Counted from the stretch's first letter, positions 17,215 through 26,842 are shown. The stretch: 64,000 nucleotides of DNA from DASZHJ01 sp963735465 (GCA_963735465.1 CAVTLA010000001.1:3968001-4032000); one strand, 5' to 3'. The notes: generated by a model not told the origin, from the sequence alone. Program-made: numbers and translations.

Positions 17215-18036
17215 ATGTCCGCGGCCCCGCCATCCCCCGATCTCGCCAGCCTCAAGAAACGCCAGCAGGGCGCCTGGTCCTCCGGCGACTACGCCCGCGT
17301 GGGCTCGACCCTGCAGATCGTCGGCGAGCAGCTCTGCGAGGCGCTCGACCTGCGCGCCGGCCAGCAGGTGCTGGACGTCGCCGCCGGCAACGGCAACGTC
17401 ACGCTGGCGGCGGCGCGGCGCTGGTGCGAGGTGGTCTCGACCGACTATGTGCCGACGCTGCTCGCCCGCGGCAAGGCACGTGCCGAGGCCGACGGTCTCG
17501 CCGTCACGTTCCAGGAAGCGGACGCCGAGGCGCTGCCGTTCAAAGACGCCAGCTTCGACGCTGTCGTCTCCACCTATGGCGTGATGTTCACGCCCGATCA
17601 GGACAAGGCCGCCGCCGAGATGCTGCGCGTGTGCCGGCCGGGCGGCAAGATCGGCCTCGCCAACTGGACGCCGTCGGGCTTCATCGGGCAGGTGTTCAGG
17701 ACGCTGGGTCAATACCTGCCGCCGCCGGCCGGGGTCAGATCGCCGGCGGCCTGGGGCACCCAGGAGCGGCTCGCCGAACTGTTCGGCGGCGGCGCCGCCT
17801 CGATCAGGGCCGAAGCGCGCAATTTCAACTTCCGCTACCGGTCGCCGGCGCATTTCCTCGACGTGTTCGGAACCTACTACGGACCGATCCTGAGGGCCCT
17901 GACGGCGCTCGACGCGGACAAGCGGAAGGCGCTGCTGACCGATCTGGAGCTGCTGATCACGCGCCTCAACCGCGCCGGCGACGGCACCATGGTGGTGCCG
18001 AGCGAATACCTGGAGGTGGTGATCCTCCGGAAATAA
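17215..18036 (+). CDS. Class I SAM-dependent methyltransferase (UbiE/Methyltransf_11-like)
   Basis: 273 residues with a Rossmann methyltransferase core: motif I VLDVAAGNGNVTLAAAR, acidic motif II VVSTDYV, ADAEALPF and then FDAVVSTYGVMFTPDQ (motif IV region), with LRVCRPGGKIGLANWTPSG in the post-core. The acceptor is unknown. The ATG at 17215 is chosen because a GCAGGAGAG site lies directly upstream; an in-frame ATG at 17167 would add a non-conserved extension. It is a monocistronic gene ending at a strong hairpin. Confidence 0.88.
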   Translation: MSAAPPSPDLASLKKRQQGAWSSGDYARVGSTLQIVGEQLCEALDLRAGQQVLDVAAGNGNVTLAAARRWCEVVSTDYVPTLLARGKARAEADGLAVTFQEADAEALPFKDASFDAVVSTYGVMFTPDQDKAAAEMLRVCRPGGKIGLANWTPSGFIGQVFRTLGQYLPPPAGVRSPAAWGTQERLAELFGGGAASIRAEARNFNFRYRSPAHFLDVFGTYYGPILRALTALDADKRKALLTDLELLITRLNRAGDGTMVVPSEYLEVVILRK

Positions 18037-18052
18037 CGGGGGTTGTTTTCTC

Positions 18053-18092
18053 CGCGGGCGGCGAGCCGCCACACCAACCCTCGCCGCCCGCG
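18053..18092. terminator. Bidirectional hairpin terminator
   Basis: A 13-bp perfect stem (CGCGGGCGGCGAG at 18053 and its complement ending at 18092) with a 14-base loop lies between two convergent genes. A TTTT run follows about 12 bases later on the plus strand. It probably serves both genes. Confidence 0.65.
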
Positions 18093-18115
18093 TAACGTAG
18101 TGTTTTATCCCACTC

Positions 18116-18766
18116 CTACTTCACCTGCTCGTTCGTGTCGGTGAAGTAGAGGCGGCCGTGGCGGCGCAGTATCGGTCGGTTGTAGTCGGGGTCGCCGGGG
18201 TTCAGCACGCGCAGCAGCTTCACCACCCGGTGCTGGCTGTCGGTGAAGGCGGAGAGCGTGCAGAGTGACGGCGCATACCACAGGAACTGCAGGAAGCTGG
18301 TGCCGTCCTCGAGCTTGTCGAGGCGGCGGATCTTCCAGCTTCGATAGATCTGCTTCTGCACCTCGATCGGCTCCAGGCCCAGCACCACGAACGACACATG
18401 GGCGTGGACGCCGGAGGTGCGGTCGACCCGCTCGAGCTCGAAATGGTTCTGCGGCCGTAGCGGCCAGAGCAGCTTCAGCCCATCGGCGTCGGACTCCAGG
18501 TCCCACTTGTCGCCGCCGTCATCGAACAGCAGCTGGCCGTGGCGCTGCACGAACTGGTCGGTACCGAGGATGCGGTAGGAGAAATAGAGCGGCGGCGCGT
18601 CCGGCGACTTCGGCAGGATGAGATAGGCGCGGTTGGTGTAGAGCAGCTTGGTGTCCGGCGGCGGCTCGCAATAGCTGGCGGCATAGGGGTTGGTCTCGGC
18701 GGCGCGGGCCGGCAGCACTGCCGCCAGCAGGATCACCGCCCCCCAGGATAGAACCCGCCCCCACAT
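18116..18766 (-). CDS. Hypothetical exported protein
   Basis: 216 residues. The start at 18766 gives a convincing Sec signal peptide (WGRVLSWGAVILLAAVLPARAAE); an upstream in-frame ATG would bury it behind a polar extension. The mature protein has no recognised domain. It contains YCEPPPDTKLLYTNRAYL near the N-terminus and alternating beta-like segments (HAHVSFVVLGLEP, LYFTDTNEQ), suggesting a small periplasmic beta-rich protein with two Cys in the mature chain. It is convergent with the methyltransferase; the next gene upstream on the same strand is a PagL-like protein. No function is assigned. Confidence 0.7.
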   Translation of the reverse strand: MWGRVLSWGAVILLAAVLPARAAETNPYAASYCEPPPDTKLLYTNRAYLILPKSPDAPPLYFSYRILGTDQFVQRHGQLLFDDGGDKWDLESDADGLKLLWPLRPQNHFELERVDRTSGVHAHVSFVVLGLEPIEVQKQIYRSWKIRRLDKLEDGTSFLQFLWYAPSLCTLSAFTDSQHRVVKLLRVLNPGDPDYNRPILRRHGRLYFTDTNEQVK

Positions 18767-18887
18767 GACCGGCCTCCGCGCCGCAGAGCCAGAATTCTCG
18801 CTCACACCTGCAATGAAAGACCGGAAGTGCCAGCCGTGCAATGACCGGCCTTGCGAGCGGGATGGGAATCCTGCGCCCGCACGGAGA

Positions 18888-19412
18888 TCACGGCTTCATT
18901 GCGCCGATCGGGATCGAATACATCAGCACGAAGGATTCGGTGCCGGGATTGTGCTTGCCGATGCCGGCGTTCGAGATGTGGTCGAACTGCAGGCCGAGGC
19001 GCGAATGGTCGTCGAAGCGATAGGCGCCCTCGGCGCCGGTCTTGAACTCCAGCACCGAGCCCAGATTCTTGCCGCTGCCGCGGCCGAAGGCGCCCATCGC
19101 CGCATTGGGCGTCAGCACCCAGCGGTCGCCGAAATAAAGGTCGAGCCGCAGACCCCAATACCCATAGACCGACTCGTCCGTGGTGACGAGGGCACCGACG
19201 AAGGGCTTCAGGTAGAAGAACTCGTCGGCGAAGCGATACTCGCCGCGGAACTGGCCGGCGGTGAAGTTATGGAAGACGTCGTAGACGCCGGCGCCGACGG
19301 AGAGGAAGGAGGGATCGTCCGCCCGGGCCGTGGCCGGGGCCAGCGCCAGGCCGAGAACCGCGCCAACTCCGACCGCAAGGTTCGTCGCCCATTTCGCGAA
19401 GCTCGGCAGCAT
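18888..19412 (-). CDS. pagL: Outer-membrane lipid A 3-O-deacylase, PagL-like
   Basis: 174 residues with a signal peptide (to about residue 31) and an outer-membrane beta-barrel ending in an aromatic-rich C-terminal strand. The PagL active-site pattern is present: FDHISNAG supplies His145 and Ser147, and NPGTESF supplies Glu159. The spacing (His +2 Ser, +14 Glu) equals that of Pseudomonas PagL (His126, Ser128, Glu140). The enzyme removes the 3-linked acyl chain of lipid A and so remodels the outer membrane. It stands alone, between a hypothetical exported protein and a peptidase gene. Confidence 0.88.
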   Translation of the reverse strand: MLPSFAKWATNLAVGVGAVLGLALAPATARADDPSFLSVGAGVYDVFHNFTAGQFRGEYRFADEFFYLKPFVGALVTTDESVYGYWGLRLDLYFGDRWVLTPNAAMGAFGRGSGKNLGSVLEFKTGAEGAYRFDDHSRLGLQFDHISNAGIGKHNPGTESFVLMYSIPIGAMKP

Positions 19413-19466
19413 CCAGTCTCCCCCCGGGATTACGTCGCGACGGCAGCATCTTAGAGATGGCAGCGC

Positions 19467-20417
19467 TCAGGGCAAGCGCTTCAATCGCTCCATGGCCCCC
19501 ACCAGCCGGCTGCGGATGCCCGGCTCCATGGCGGAATGGCCGGCATCGGGGACGACGGTGTACTCGGCCTCGGGCCAGGCCCGGGCGAGCTCGTCGGCGC
19601 TCACGATCGGGCAAACCATGTCGTAGCGGCCCTGGACAATGACCGCGGGCAGATGGCGGATCCGCCCGACATGGCGCACGAGATCGCCGTCCCGCCCATA
19701 GAGGTGATGGGTGAAATAATGCGCCTCGATGCGCGAGAGGCCCAGCGCCATGCGGTCCTCGCCGAAGGCGGCGACGGTGTCCGGGCTCGGCATCAGGGTC
19801 GAGCAGGCGCCCTCGTAGATGCTCCAGGCTCGCGCCGCCGGCATATGGACGGCGGGATCCGGGTCGATCAGGCGGCGGTAATAGCCGGCGAGGAGATCGC
19901 CGCGCTCCGCCTCCGGCAGGAAGCCGGCGAAGTTGCGCCACGCCTCGGGAAACACCGTGCGGATGCCGTAGAGGAACCACTGGATCTCCGACGGGCGGCA
20001 GAGAAAGATGCCGCGCAGCACCAGGGCCCGGACCTGGGCCGGATGCGCCTCGGCATAGGCGAGGCACAGCGTCGAGCCCCAGGATCCCCCGAACAGCGTC
20101 CAGCGCTCGACGCCGAGATGACGGCGCAGCCGCTCGATGTCGGCGACGAGGTGGGCGGTGGAATTGTCCCGGAGCTCCCCCAGGGGCGCCGAGCGGCCGG
20201 CGCCGCGCTGGTCGTAGATCACGATGCGGTAGTGGGCGGGATCGAAGAAGCGCCGGTGGGTCGAGGTGGCGCCGGCGCCGGGACCGCCATGGACGAACAG
20301 CACCGCCGATCCCTCGGGGTTGCCCGCCTGCTCCCAATACATGGAATGGACGCGGTCCAGCTCAAGATTGCCGGTGGCATAAGGCTCGATCGGCGGGAAA
20401 AGGTCTTGCCGGCTCAT
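19467..20417 (-). CDS. pip: Proline iminopeptidase
   Basis: 316-residue alpha/beta hydrolase of peptidase family S33 that releases N-terminal proline from peptides. It has HGGPGAG (43-49, oxyanion hole), DQRGAGRS (69-76) and the nucleophile elbow GGSWGS with Ser112. The C-terminal catalytic residues are in GRYDMVCP (Asp) and DAGHSAMEPG (His). Family hallmark blocks such as LVADIERLRRHLGV and RMALGLSRIEAHYFTH are present, and length is normal. It has no signal peptide, so it is cytoplasmic. About 265 bp separate it from the divergent importer operon; nothing recognisable was found there. Confidence 0.95.
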   Translation of the reverse strand: MSRQDLFPPIEPYATGNLELDRVHSMYWEQAGNPEGSAVLFVHGGPGAGATSTHRRFFDPAHYRIVIYDQRGAGRSAPLGELRDNSTAHLVADIERLRRHLGVERWTLFGGSWGSTLCLAYAEAHPAQVRALVLRGIFLCRPSEIQWFLYGIRTVFPEAWRNFAGFLPEAERGDLLAGYYRRLIDPDPAVHMPAARAWSIYEGACSTLMPSPDTVAAFGEDRMALGLSRIEAHYFTHHLYGRDGDLVRHVGRIRHLPAVIVQGRYDMVCPIVSADELARAWPEAEYTVVPDAGHSAMEPGIRSRLVGAMERLKRLP

Positions 20418-20683
20418 CGACTCCGTCCGTCAGCAGCGACGGCGGCAGTCTAGAGGCGGCCCCGGCGAAGGCAACCCCGCGATGCGCCGCGGGATCACCG
20501 CGCGCGGAGCCGTGATCGCCTCGCCCGCCGCGGCATGGACGAATAAGGCTTTGCCCGGAGAGGGATAGAGGCGCCGTTCGGCACGAGGATGTGACCCCGA
20601 CGGCCGGAGCGCGCCGGCACAAGCCCGGTTGATCGCGTCGGGCCTTCGGCTATGGTGGCCGCCGTCGAACGGGAGGAGTGCCC

Positions 20684-21908
20684 ATGACGATCCGATTGAA
20701 CCGGCGCCGCTTCGCCACCGGCGCCGCCGCGCTCGGAACCCTCGCCGCCGTGGCGCCGCTCGGCCGGGCGCGGGCCCAGGCGACGCCCCTCAAGGTCGGC
20801 GTGCTGCTGCCGCGCTCGGGCTATCTCGCCATGATCGGCCAGCAGTGCCAGCGCGGCTGCGACCTGGCGGTGCCGGTCCTCAAGGAGAGGGGATACGCGG
20901 TCGAGCTGATGAACGCCGACACGGAGTCGAAGGCGGACGTGGCGCGCACGCAGGCGGAGAAGCTGATCCGCGACGGCGCCAATATGCTGGTGGGCGCCTT
21001 CGAGTCCGGCGGCACCCTCGCCATCGCCCAGGTCTGCGAGCAGCAGGGCGTGCCCTTCGTCATCAACATCGGCGCCGACCCGCAGATCACCGAGCAGGGC
21101 TTCAAGTTCACCTTCCGCAACTTCCCCACCAGCCCGATGCTGGGGGTGAGCGGCCTCAGCCTCTTCAACGATCTCTTCCAGGCCACCGGCGTCACGCCGA
21201 AGACCGCGGTGCTCATGCACGCCAACGACACCTTCGGCATGTCCATGCAGAAGGCGGTCACCGGCCTCGCGCCCAAGCTGCTGCCCGTTCCAGATCGTCG
21301 AGACCATGGCCTACGACCCCCAGGCGCGCGACCTCTCCATCGAGGTGGCGAAGGCGAAGGCGGCGAAGGCCGACCTGCACATGGTGATCACCCGCAACAA
21401 CGACGCCATCCTGATGGTGCGCGAGATGGTGAAGCAGAAGTACGAGCCCATGGGCATCATCTCCCCAGGCAGCCCCGGCATGTACGAGCGGCAGTTCGGC
21501 GCGGCGCTCGGCAAATACGCCGACTACTGCATCTCCAACGTGCCGTGGTTCGATCCCAAGCAGCCCCTCGCCAAGACCGTGGAGGACGCCTTCACCAAGG
21601 CCTATCCGGACCAGACCTTCGATCTCAACATCGGCTTCTCCTTCGAGGGCATCCTGGTCTGCGCCGACGCCGCCAAGCGCGCGGGATCCACCAAGCCGCA
21701 AGCGTTGGTGGAGGCGCTGAAGGCGACCGATATCACCGATCGCCTGATGATCGGCGGCGCGATCAAGTTCGACGCCAAGGGCCAGAATGTCGACCTCCGC
21801 TCCGCCGCGGTGCAGAACCTCAAGGGCAAGCCCACGGTGGTGCTGCCGGCGGCGAACGCCACGGCGAAGCCGGTCTTCCCGATGCCGGGCTGGGCGCAGC
21901 GGGCGTAG
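20684..21908 (+). pseudogene. Branched-chain amino-acid-type ABC substrate-binding protein (frameshifted)
   Basis: Periplasmic family 1 (LivK-like) binding protein of about 407 residues once a single extra base near 21286 is removed. The N-terminus MTIRLNRRRFATG carries a Tat-like twin arginine, and the mature part begins TPLKVGVLLPRSG. The reading frame shifts by +1 at CTGCCCGTTCCAG: the family sequence continues in the next frame as FQIVETMAYDPQARDLS. A GGGAGGAG site supports the ATG at 20684 over a GTG at 20678. It is the first gene of an importer operon. The frameshift may be a sequence error; see findings. Confidence 0.87.
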
Positions 21909-21929
21909 CTCGGTTCGGGCTGGCATCGT

Positions 21930-22043
21930 GCGTCCTTCGACTCGCGCCCCTTGGGCGCGGCTCAGGATGAGGACTTTTCTTTGTGCCATCCTCAATCCAC
22001 CCTCACCCTGAGCCGGCGCGTCAGCGCCGAGTTCGAAGGGCGC
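21930..22043. repeat. Palindromic intergenic repeat, family A copy 3
   Basis: Arms GCGTCCTTCGACTCG...CTCAGGATGAGG and CCTCACCCTGAGC...TTCGAAGGGCGC; slightly diverged from the other copies. Unusually, it lies inside an operon, between the binding-protein gene and the permease gene, so it would attenuate rather than end transcription. Confidence 0.88.
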
Positions 22044-22069
22044 ACGCCGCTGATGCAAATCATCCACCC

Positions 22070-22930
22070 ATGATCGAGCTCAACATCCTCGTCGCCGGCC
22101 TGCTGACCGGCGCGGTCTATGGGCTGATGGCGCTCGGGCTCTCGGTCATCTTCGGCGTCATCCGAATCGTCAATTTCGCCCACGGCGAGATGATGGTGGC
22201 GGCGATGTATGCGGCGATCGTGCTGCATCAGCGCGTCGGGCTCGATCCCCTGCTGGCGACGCCCCTGGTGGCGGCGCTGCTGTTCGCGGCGGGCTACGCG
22301 CTGCAGCGCGGCCTCATCAACCGCTTCATCGCCCGGCCGGACTACAACCAGTTCCTGCTGCTGCTCGCCATCGGCATCCTCATCACCAGCAGCACGCTGA
22401 TGATCTTCGGTCCCGATGCGCGGAACCTGCAGCTGCCCTACGGCTTCGATTCCTACGAGGTCGGCGGGCTGCTGCTGGACAAGGTTCGCGTCTTCGCCGC
22501 GATGGGCGCCGTCGCCGGCGCCACCGGACTCTGGGGCTTCTTCCGCTTTGCCCGCACCGGCAAGGCGATCCGCGCCTGCGCCGACAACCAGGTGGGCGCC
22601 GAGGCGGTGGGGCTCGACGTGAAGCGGCTTTACGCCATCACCTTCGGCATCGGCACCGCCTGCGTCGGCGCCGCCGGCTGCCTGATGCTGCTGCTGACGG
22701 ACGTGCAGCCCTATCTCGCCAGCGACTACACGCTCCTCGCCTTCATCATCGTGATCCTGGGCGGGCTCGGCAGCATGGCGGGCGCGCTGCTCGGCGGCTT
22801 GCTCGTGGGCGTCTCCGAGGCAATGGCGGGATTCTTCTTCGATCCCTCCCTCAAATCCATGTTCAGCTTCGGGCTTCTCATCCTCGTGCTGCTGGTGCGG
22901 CCCCAGGGCCTGCTGGGCCGGCGGGCATGA
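22070..22930 (+). CDS. livH: Branched-chain amino-acid-type ABC transporter permease (LivH-like)
   Basis: 286-residue integral membrane permease. It opens with the LivH-type ILVAGLLTGAVYGLMALGLS, then IFGVIRIVNFAHGEMMVAA. The cytoplasmic loop FARTGKAIRACADNQVGAEAVGLDV contacts the ATPase, and GGLGSMAGALLGGLLVG lies near the end. The start at 22070 fits LivH; the frame is open further upstream only through the palindromic repeat. It overlaps livM by four bases (ATGA). The substrate could be amino acids, amides or aromatic acids. Confidence 0.94.
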   Translation: MIELNILVAGLLTGAVYGLMALGLSVIFGVIRIVNFAHGEMMVAAMYAAIVLHQRVGLDPLLATPLVAALLFAAGYALQRGLINRFIARPDYNQFLLLLAIGILITSSTLMIFGPDARNLQLPYGFDSYEVGGLLLDKVRVFAAMGAVAGATGLWGFFRFARTGKAIRACADNQVGAEAVGLDVKRLYAITFGIGTACVGAAGCLMLLLTDVQPYLASDYTLLAFIIVILGGLGSMAGALLGGLLVGVSEAMAGFFFDPSLKSMFSFGLLILVLLVRPQGLLGRRA

Positions 22931-23922
22931 GCCTCGCGGGCCTCTCGCCGCGCGCCATGGTGGCGATCATCCTCCTGCTGGCGGCGCTCCTGGTTCTGCC
23001 CTTCGTCGCCAACACCTATCTCGTCTCGGTCATGGTGCTGGTGCTGCTGGCCGCATATCTGGGCCAAGCCTGGAACATCATGATGGGCTATGCGGGCCTT
23101 CTTTCCATCGGCCACGCGCTCTATGTCGGGCTCGGCGCCTATGCGGCGGCGGCGCTCTTCGTCCATTACGGGATCTCGCCGTGGCTCGGCGTCATCGCGG
23201 GGATGGCGGTCGCGAGCCTCGCGGGTATCATCATCGCCACCCTCAGCTTCCGCTTCGGCGTCACCGGCGTCTATTTCGCGCTCCTCACCATCGCCTTCGC
23301 CGAGTTCACCCGCGTCCTCTTCGATCACCTCGCCTGGGTCGGCGGCTCCAGCGGCCTCTTTCTCCCGGTGAAGAGCCTCGCCGCCAACGACCTCGTCAAT
23401 CTCCGGGGCTCGCCGGCGATGTTCTATTATTTGATGCTGGCGCTGGTGGCGGCGGCACTGCTGCTCTCCCGCGCGTTGATCCGCAGCCGCATCGGCTATT
23501 ACTGGCAGGCGATCCGGGAGGATCCCGACGCCGCCGAGGCGCTGGGCATCGACATCTTCCGCTACAAGCTCGCCGCCGTCGCCCTCTCCGCCGCGATGAC
23601 GGCGGTCGCCGGCACGATCCAGGCCTTCTACTACAACAACCTCTATCCCAGCACGGTCTTCGCGATCGGCAATTCCGTCGAGCTGATGGCGGCGCCGATC
23701 GTCGGCGGGCTCGGCACCTTGTTCGGGCCGCTGCTGGGCGCCTTCGCCCTCACCGCGCTCGGCGAGACCATGACCACCCTCACCGCGACCCTGCATCTGG
23801 ATGGCATCAAGCAATGGTGCTACGGCGCCGTCCTCCTTCTGATCGTGGCGCTGCAGCCCGGCGGGATCTGGCCCTGGCTCGCGCGCCGGCTTCGCCTCGA
23901 TAGCGAGGAGCGCGTGCCATGA
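22927..23922 (+). CDS. livM: Branched-chain amino-acid-type ABC transporter permease (LivM-like)
   Basis: 331-residue membrane permease. Landmarks are AWNIMMGYAGLLSIGHALYVGLG, LSFRFGVTGVYFALLTIAFAEF, and the ATPase-contact loop IGYYWQAIREDPDAAEALGID. The last third has GGLGTLFGPLLGAFALTALGE. The start overlaps the livH stop and the end overlaps the ATPase gene by four bases, so the operon is translationally coupled. The predicted role is the second half of the transmembrane channel. Confidence 0.94.
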   Translation: MSLAGLSPRAMVAIILLLAALLVLPFVANTYLVSVMVLVLLAAYLGQAWNIMMGYAGLLSIGHALYVGLGAYAAAALFVHYGISPWLGVIAGMAVASLAGIIIATLSFRFGVTGVYFALLTIAFAEFTRVLFDHLAWVGGSSGLFLPVKSLAANDLVNLRGSPAMFYYLMLALVAAALLLSRALIRSRIGYYWQAIREDPDAAEALGIDIFRYKLAAVALSAAMTAVAGTIQAFYYNNLYPSTVFAIGNSVELMAAPIVGGLGTLFGPLLGAFALTALGETMTTLTATLHLDGIKQWCYGAVLLLIVALQPGGIWPWLARRLRLDSEERVP

Positions 23923-24658
23923 GCGGAGCACCGCTTCTTGAAGTGGAGGGCGTCAGCAAGAACTTCCGCGGGCTGCGGGCGGTCGATGACGTCAGCTTCG
24001 CGGTGCCGGAAGGGCGCATCGTGGCTTTGATCGGTCCCAACGGCGCCGGCAAGACCACGACCTTCAACCTGATCGCCGGCGTCTACAGTCCCGACAGCGG
24101 CCGGGTGCGGCTTCGGCGGGCGCGACATCACCGGCCTCCGGCCCCATGCGGTCTGCGACGCCGGCATCGGCCGCACCTTCCAGATCGTGAAGCCCTTCGG
24201 CGCGCTGACGGTGGAGGAGAACGTGCTGGTGGGCGCCTTGAAGCGGAGCGCCACCATGGCGGCGGCCCGCGACGTGGCGCGCCGCGTGCTGGCGCGCCTT
24301 GGCCTCGCCGAGAAGGCGCATCTGCCGGCGGCGGGCCTCACGCTCCCCGAGCGCAAGCGCCTGGAGACGGCGCGCGCGCTGGCGACGCAGCCGAGGCTGC
24401 TGCTGCTCGACGAGGTGATGGCCGGGCTGCAGGCCCACGGAGATCGACACCATGGTGGCGATATTCCGCGATCTGGTCCGCGAGACCGGACTCACCATCC
24501 TGCTCACCGAGCACGTCATGCGCGCGGTGATGGCGCTCTCCGATCACGTGGTGGTGCTGAACTACGGCCAGAAGATCGCCGAGGGCGCGCCCGACGCGGT
24601 GGCGCGGGATCCCCGGGTGCTGGAATCCTATCTCGGCAGCGCCGGAGTGCCCGCCTGA
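23919..24658 (+). pseudogene. livG: Branched-chain amino-acid-type ABC transporter ATP-binding protein LivG-like (two frameshifts)
   Basis: ATPase of about 245 residues after removing one base near 24112 and one near 24432. Walker A GPNGAGKTTTFNLIAG is in the first frame. After the first shift the family sequence resumes as GRDITGLRPHAVCDAGIGRTFQ, and the signature/Walker B (LLLLDEVMAGL) follows. After the second shift it ends with TEIDTMVAIFRDLVRETGLTILLTEH and the normal LivG tail. Each shift is +1. The stop overlaps the livF ATG by one base. A LivG without these shifts would be entirely normal, so they are probably base-calling errors. Confidence 0.85.
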
Positions 24659-25365
24659 TGCTGGCCGTCCGCGACCTCGATCTCTTCTACGGCGACGCCC
24701 AGGCGCTGGACGGCGTCTCCCTCGAGGTGAAAGCCCGCGAGATCGTCGCCATCGTGGGATCGAACGGCGCCGGCAAGACCTCGCTGATCCGCGCGATCGC
24801 GGGGATGCTGACGCCGCGCCGCGGCTCCATCGCCTTCGAGGGTCGCGAAATCGCCGGATCGCCCGCCCACCTCATCTGCAATCTCGGCATCGGCCAGGTG
24901 CCGGAAGGCCGCCAGATCTTCCCGACCATGACCGTCGCGGAGAACCTGGAGATGGGCGCGGTGATTCCCCGCGCCCGGGCCGGCGCCAAGGCGGCGATGG
25001 AGCGGGTGCTGGCGCTCTTCCCGCGCCTCGCCGAACGGCGGCGCCAGAGCGCCGGCACGCTCTCCGGCGGCGAGCAGCAGATGCTGGCGATCGGCCGCTG
25101 CCTGATGGGGGCGCCGCGCCTCATCCTCTTCGACGAGCCGTCGCTCGGCCTCGCGCCCGTCGTCGTCGAGGAGATGTTCGGGATCATCCGCCGCCTCAAC
25201 GGCGAGGACGGACTCACCATCGTGCTGGTGGAGCAGAACGTGGCGCAGTCCCTGGCGCTGGCCCATCGCGGCTATGTGCTGGAGACCGGCCGCATCGTGC
25301 TGTCCGGCACCGGCGCCGCGCTGCTGGCGGATGACGGCGTCAGGCAGGCGTATGTCGGGATCTGA
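24658..25365 (+). CDS. livF: Branched-chain amino-acid-type ABC transporter ATP-binding protein (LivF-like)
   Basis: 235-residue ATPase. It has Walker A GSNGAGKTS, the LivF hallmark GIGQVPEGRQIFPTMTVAENLEMG, the signature LSGGEQQMLAIGRCLM and Walker B LILFDEPSLGLAP, followed by LVEQNV. The ATG overlaps the livG stop (TGATG). The open frame extends upstream into livG only because of that gene's frameshifts; it is not a fusion. This is the last gene of the 20.7-25.4 kb importer operon. Confidence 0.94.
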   Translation: MLAVRDLDLFYGDAQALDGVSLEVKAREIVAIVGSNGAGKTSLIRAIAGMLTPRRGSIAFEGREIAGSPAHLICNLGIGQVPEGRQIFPTMTVAENLEMGAVIPRARAGAKAAMERVLALFPRLAERRRQSAGTLSGGEQQMLAIGRCLMGAPRLILFDEPSLGLAPVVVEEMFGIIRRLNGEDGLTIVLVEQNVAQSLALAHRGYVLETGRIVLSGTGAALLADDGVRQAYVGI

Positions 25366-25455
25366 GGCGAAAACGTGATCGGATAAAGGTCAGTATCATT
25401 GACATTTATAGCCGGAATTGCTTGAGTACGGCGAATTGGCGTGAGGGAGGAAGAC

Positions 25456-26694
25456 ATGTCGGCGAGACTCGATTGGTCCGCGGTGTTCGCGGAGCGCGCG
25501 GCGCGCATGGGCGCCTCGGAGATCCGCGAGCTGCTGAAGCTGCTGGATCAGCCTGATATCATCTCCTTCGCCGGCGGCATTCCCAATCCCGAGCTGTTCC
25601 CCACGGCGGAGATCGCCGAGGCCTACAGTGCCGTCCTCGCCGACGCGACGCTGGCGCCTCAGGCGCTGCAATATTCCGTGAGCGAGGGCTACGCGCCGCT
25701 GCGGCAGTGGATCGCCGGCCACATGGCGGCCCAGGGCGTGCCCTGCGGCATCGACAACATCGTCATCACCTCGGGCTCCCAGCAAGGGCTGGAATTTCTC
25801 GGCCGGCTTTTTCTCGGCCCCCGCGACACCGCCCTGGTGACGGCGCCGACATATCTGGGCGCGCTGCAGGCGTTCAATGCCTATGAGCCCTGCTACGACA
25901 CGCTGACGCCGGAGCGCGGCAACCGCACGCCGGAGGCCTTCGGGAAAACCGCGGCGGAGCGCGGCGGGCGGGTGAAATTCGCCTATGTCGTGCCCGACTT
26001 CGCCAACCCCACCGGCGAGACCCTGTCGCGCGCCGCGCGCCTCGGCCTCCTGGATCTCGCGACCGCCCTCGACATCCCCGTCATCGAGGACGCCGCCTAT
26101 CGCGAGCTGCGCTACGCCGGCGAGGCGGTGCCGCCGATCCTCGCTCTCGACGTGGCGCGCGCCGGCCACATCGACGCGACCCGCACGATCTACTGCGGCA
26201 CCTTCTCCAAGACCCTGGCGCCGGCGCTGCGCGTCGGCTGGATCTGCGCCGCGGCGCCCCTCATCCAGAAGCTGGTGCTGATCAAGCAGGCCTCCGATCT
26301 CCACAGCGCCACCGTCAACCAGATGGTGATGCACCGCGTCGCCGAGGCGGTGCATGAGAAGCGCCTGCCGGATCTCCGCGCCGCCTATCGCGGCCGGCGC
26401 GATGCCATGCTGGCGGCGCTGGCGCGCCACATGCCCGCGAGCGTCACCTGGACCCAGCCCGATGGCGGTCTCTTCGTCTGGGCGACCTTGCCCGAGGGGA
26501 TCGACGGGGCGCGTCTCCTCGAGCGCGCCGTCAAGGAAGCCCGCGTCGCCTTCGTGCCGGGCAAGGCGTTCTTCGGCGAGAGCGCCCGGGCCAACACGAT
26601 CCGCCTCTCCTTCTCGCTCTCCAGCGAGGCCGCGATCGAGGACGGCATCGCCCGCCTCGGCCGCCTGGTGGCGGCGATGGCCGTCGGCGACTAG
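25456..26694 (+). CDS. PLP-dependent aminotransferase, class I/II (2-aminoadipate aminotransferase/LysN-like)
   Basis: 412-residue fold-type I aminotransferase. Schiff-base Lys252 is in CGTFSKTLAPALRVGW, the PLP-contacting Asn is in PDFANPTGETLS (184-187), and Asp212 is in VIEDAAYREL. The opening ISFAGGIPNPELFP is typical of the LysN/aromatic aminotransferase (MocR-like catalytic) group. The ATG at 25456 follows GAGGGAGGAAG. It lies 90 bp after an amino-acid-type importer on the same strand and may deaminate the imported amino acid. The substrate is not certain. Confidence 0.88.
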   Translation: MSARLDWSAVFAERAARMGASEIRELLKLLDQPDIISFAGGIPNPELFPTAEIAEAYSAVLADATLAPQALQYSVSEGYAPLRQWIAGHMAAQGVPCGIDNIVITSGSQQGLEFLGRLFLGPRDTALVTAPTYLGALQAFNAYEPCYDTLTPERGNRTPEAFGKTAAERGGRVKFAYVVPDFANPTGETLSRAARLGLLDLATALDIPVIEDAAYRELRYAGEAVPPILALDVARAGHIDATRTIYCGTFSKTLAPALRVGWICAAAPLIQKLVLIKQASDLHSATVNQMVMHRVAEAVHEKRLPDLRAAYRGRRDAMLAALARHMPASVTWTQPDGGLFVWATLPEGIDGARLLERAVKEARVAFVPGKAFFGESARANTIRLSFSLSSEAAIEDGIARLGRLVAAMAVGD

Positions 26695-26842
26695 AGCATT
26701 TTCCGCCGAAGTGGACGCCGGTTCGGCGAAGGAAATGCGACAAAATCAACAAGCCCAGTTCTTACCGAATCTTAACCGTCCAGGCCGATAACTCGTCTCG
26801 TGCCGCGGCCTTCGCCGCCGGCGCCACCGGCGCGATGCGAGC

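Noticed and set aside
24187..25365. Apparent fusion of LivG middle part with LivF in one frame
   Set aside because: The frame is open only because livG carries a +1 shift that places its middle part in the livF frame. LivF has its own ATG overlapping the true livG stop.
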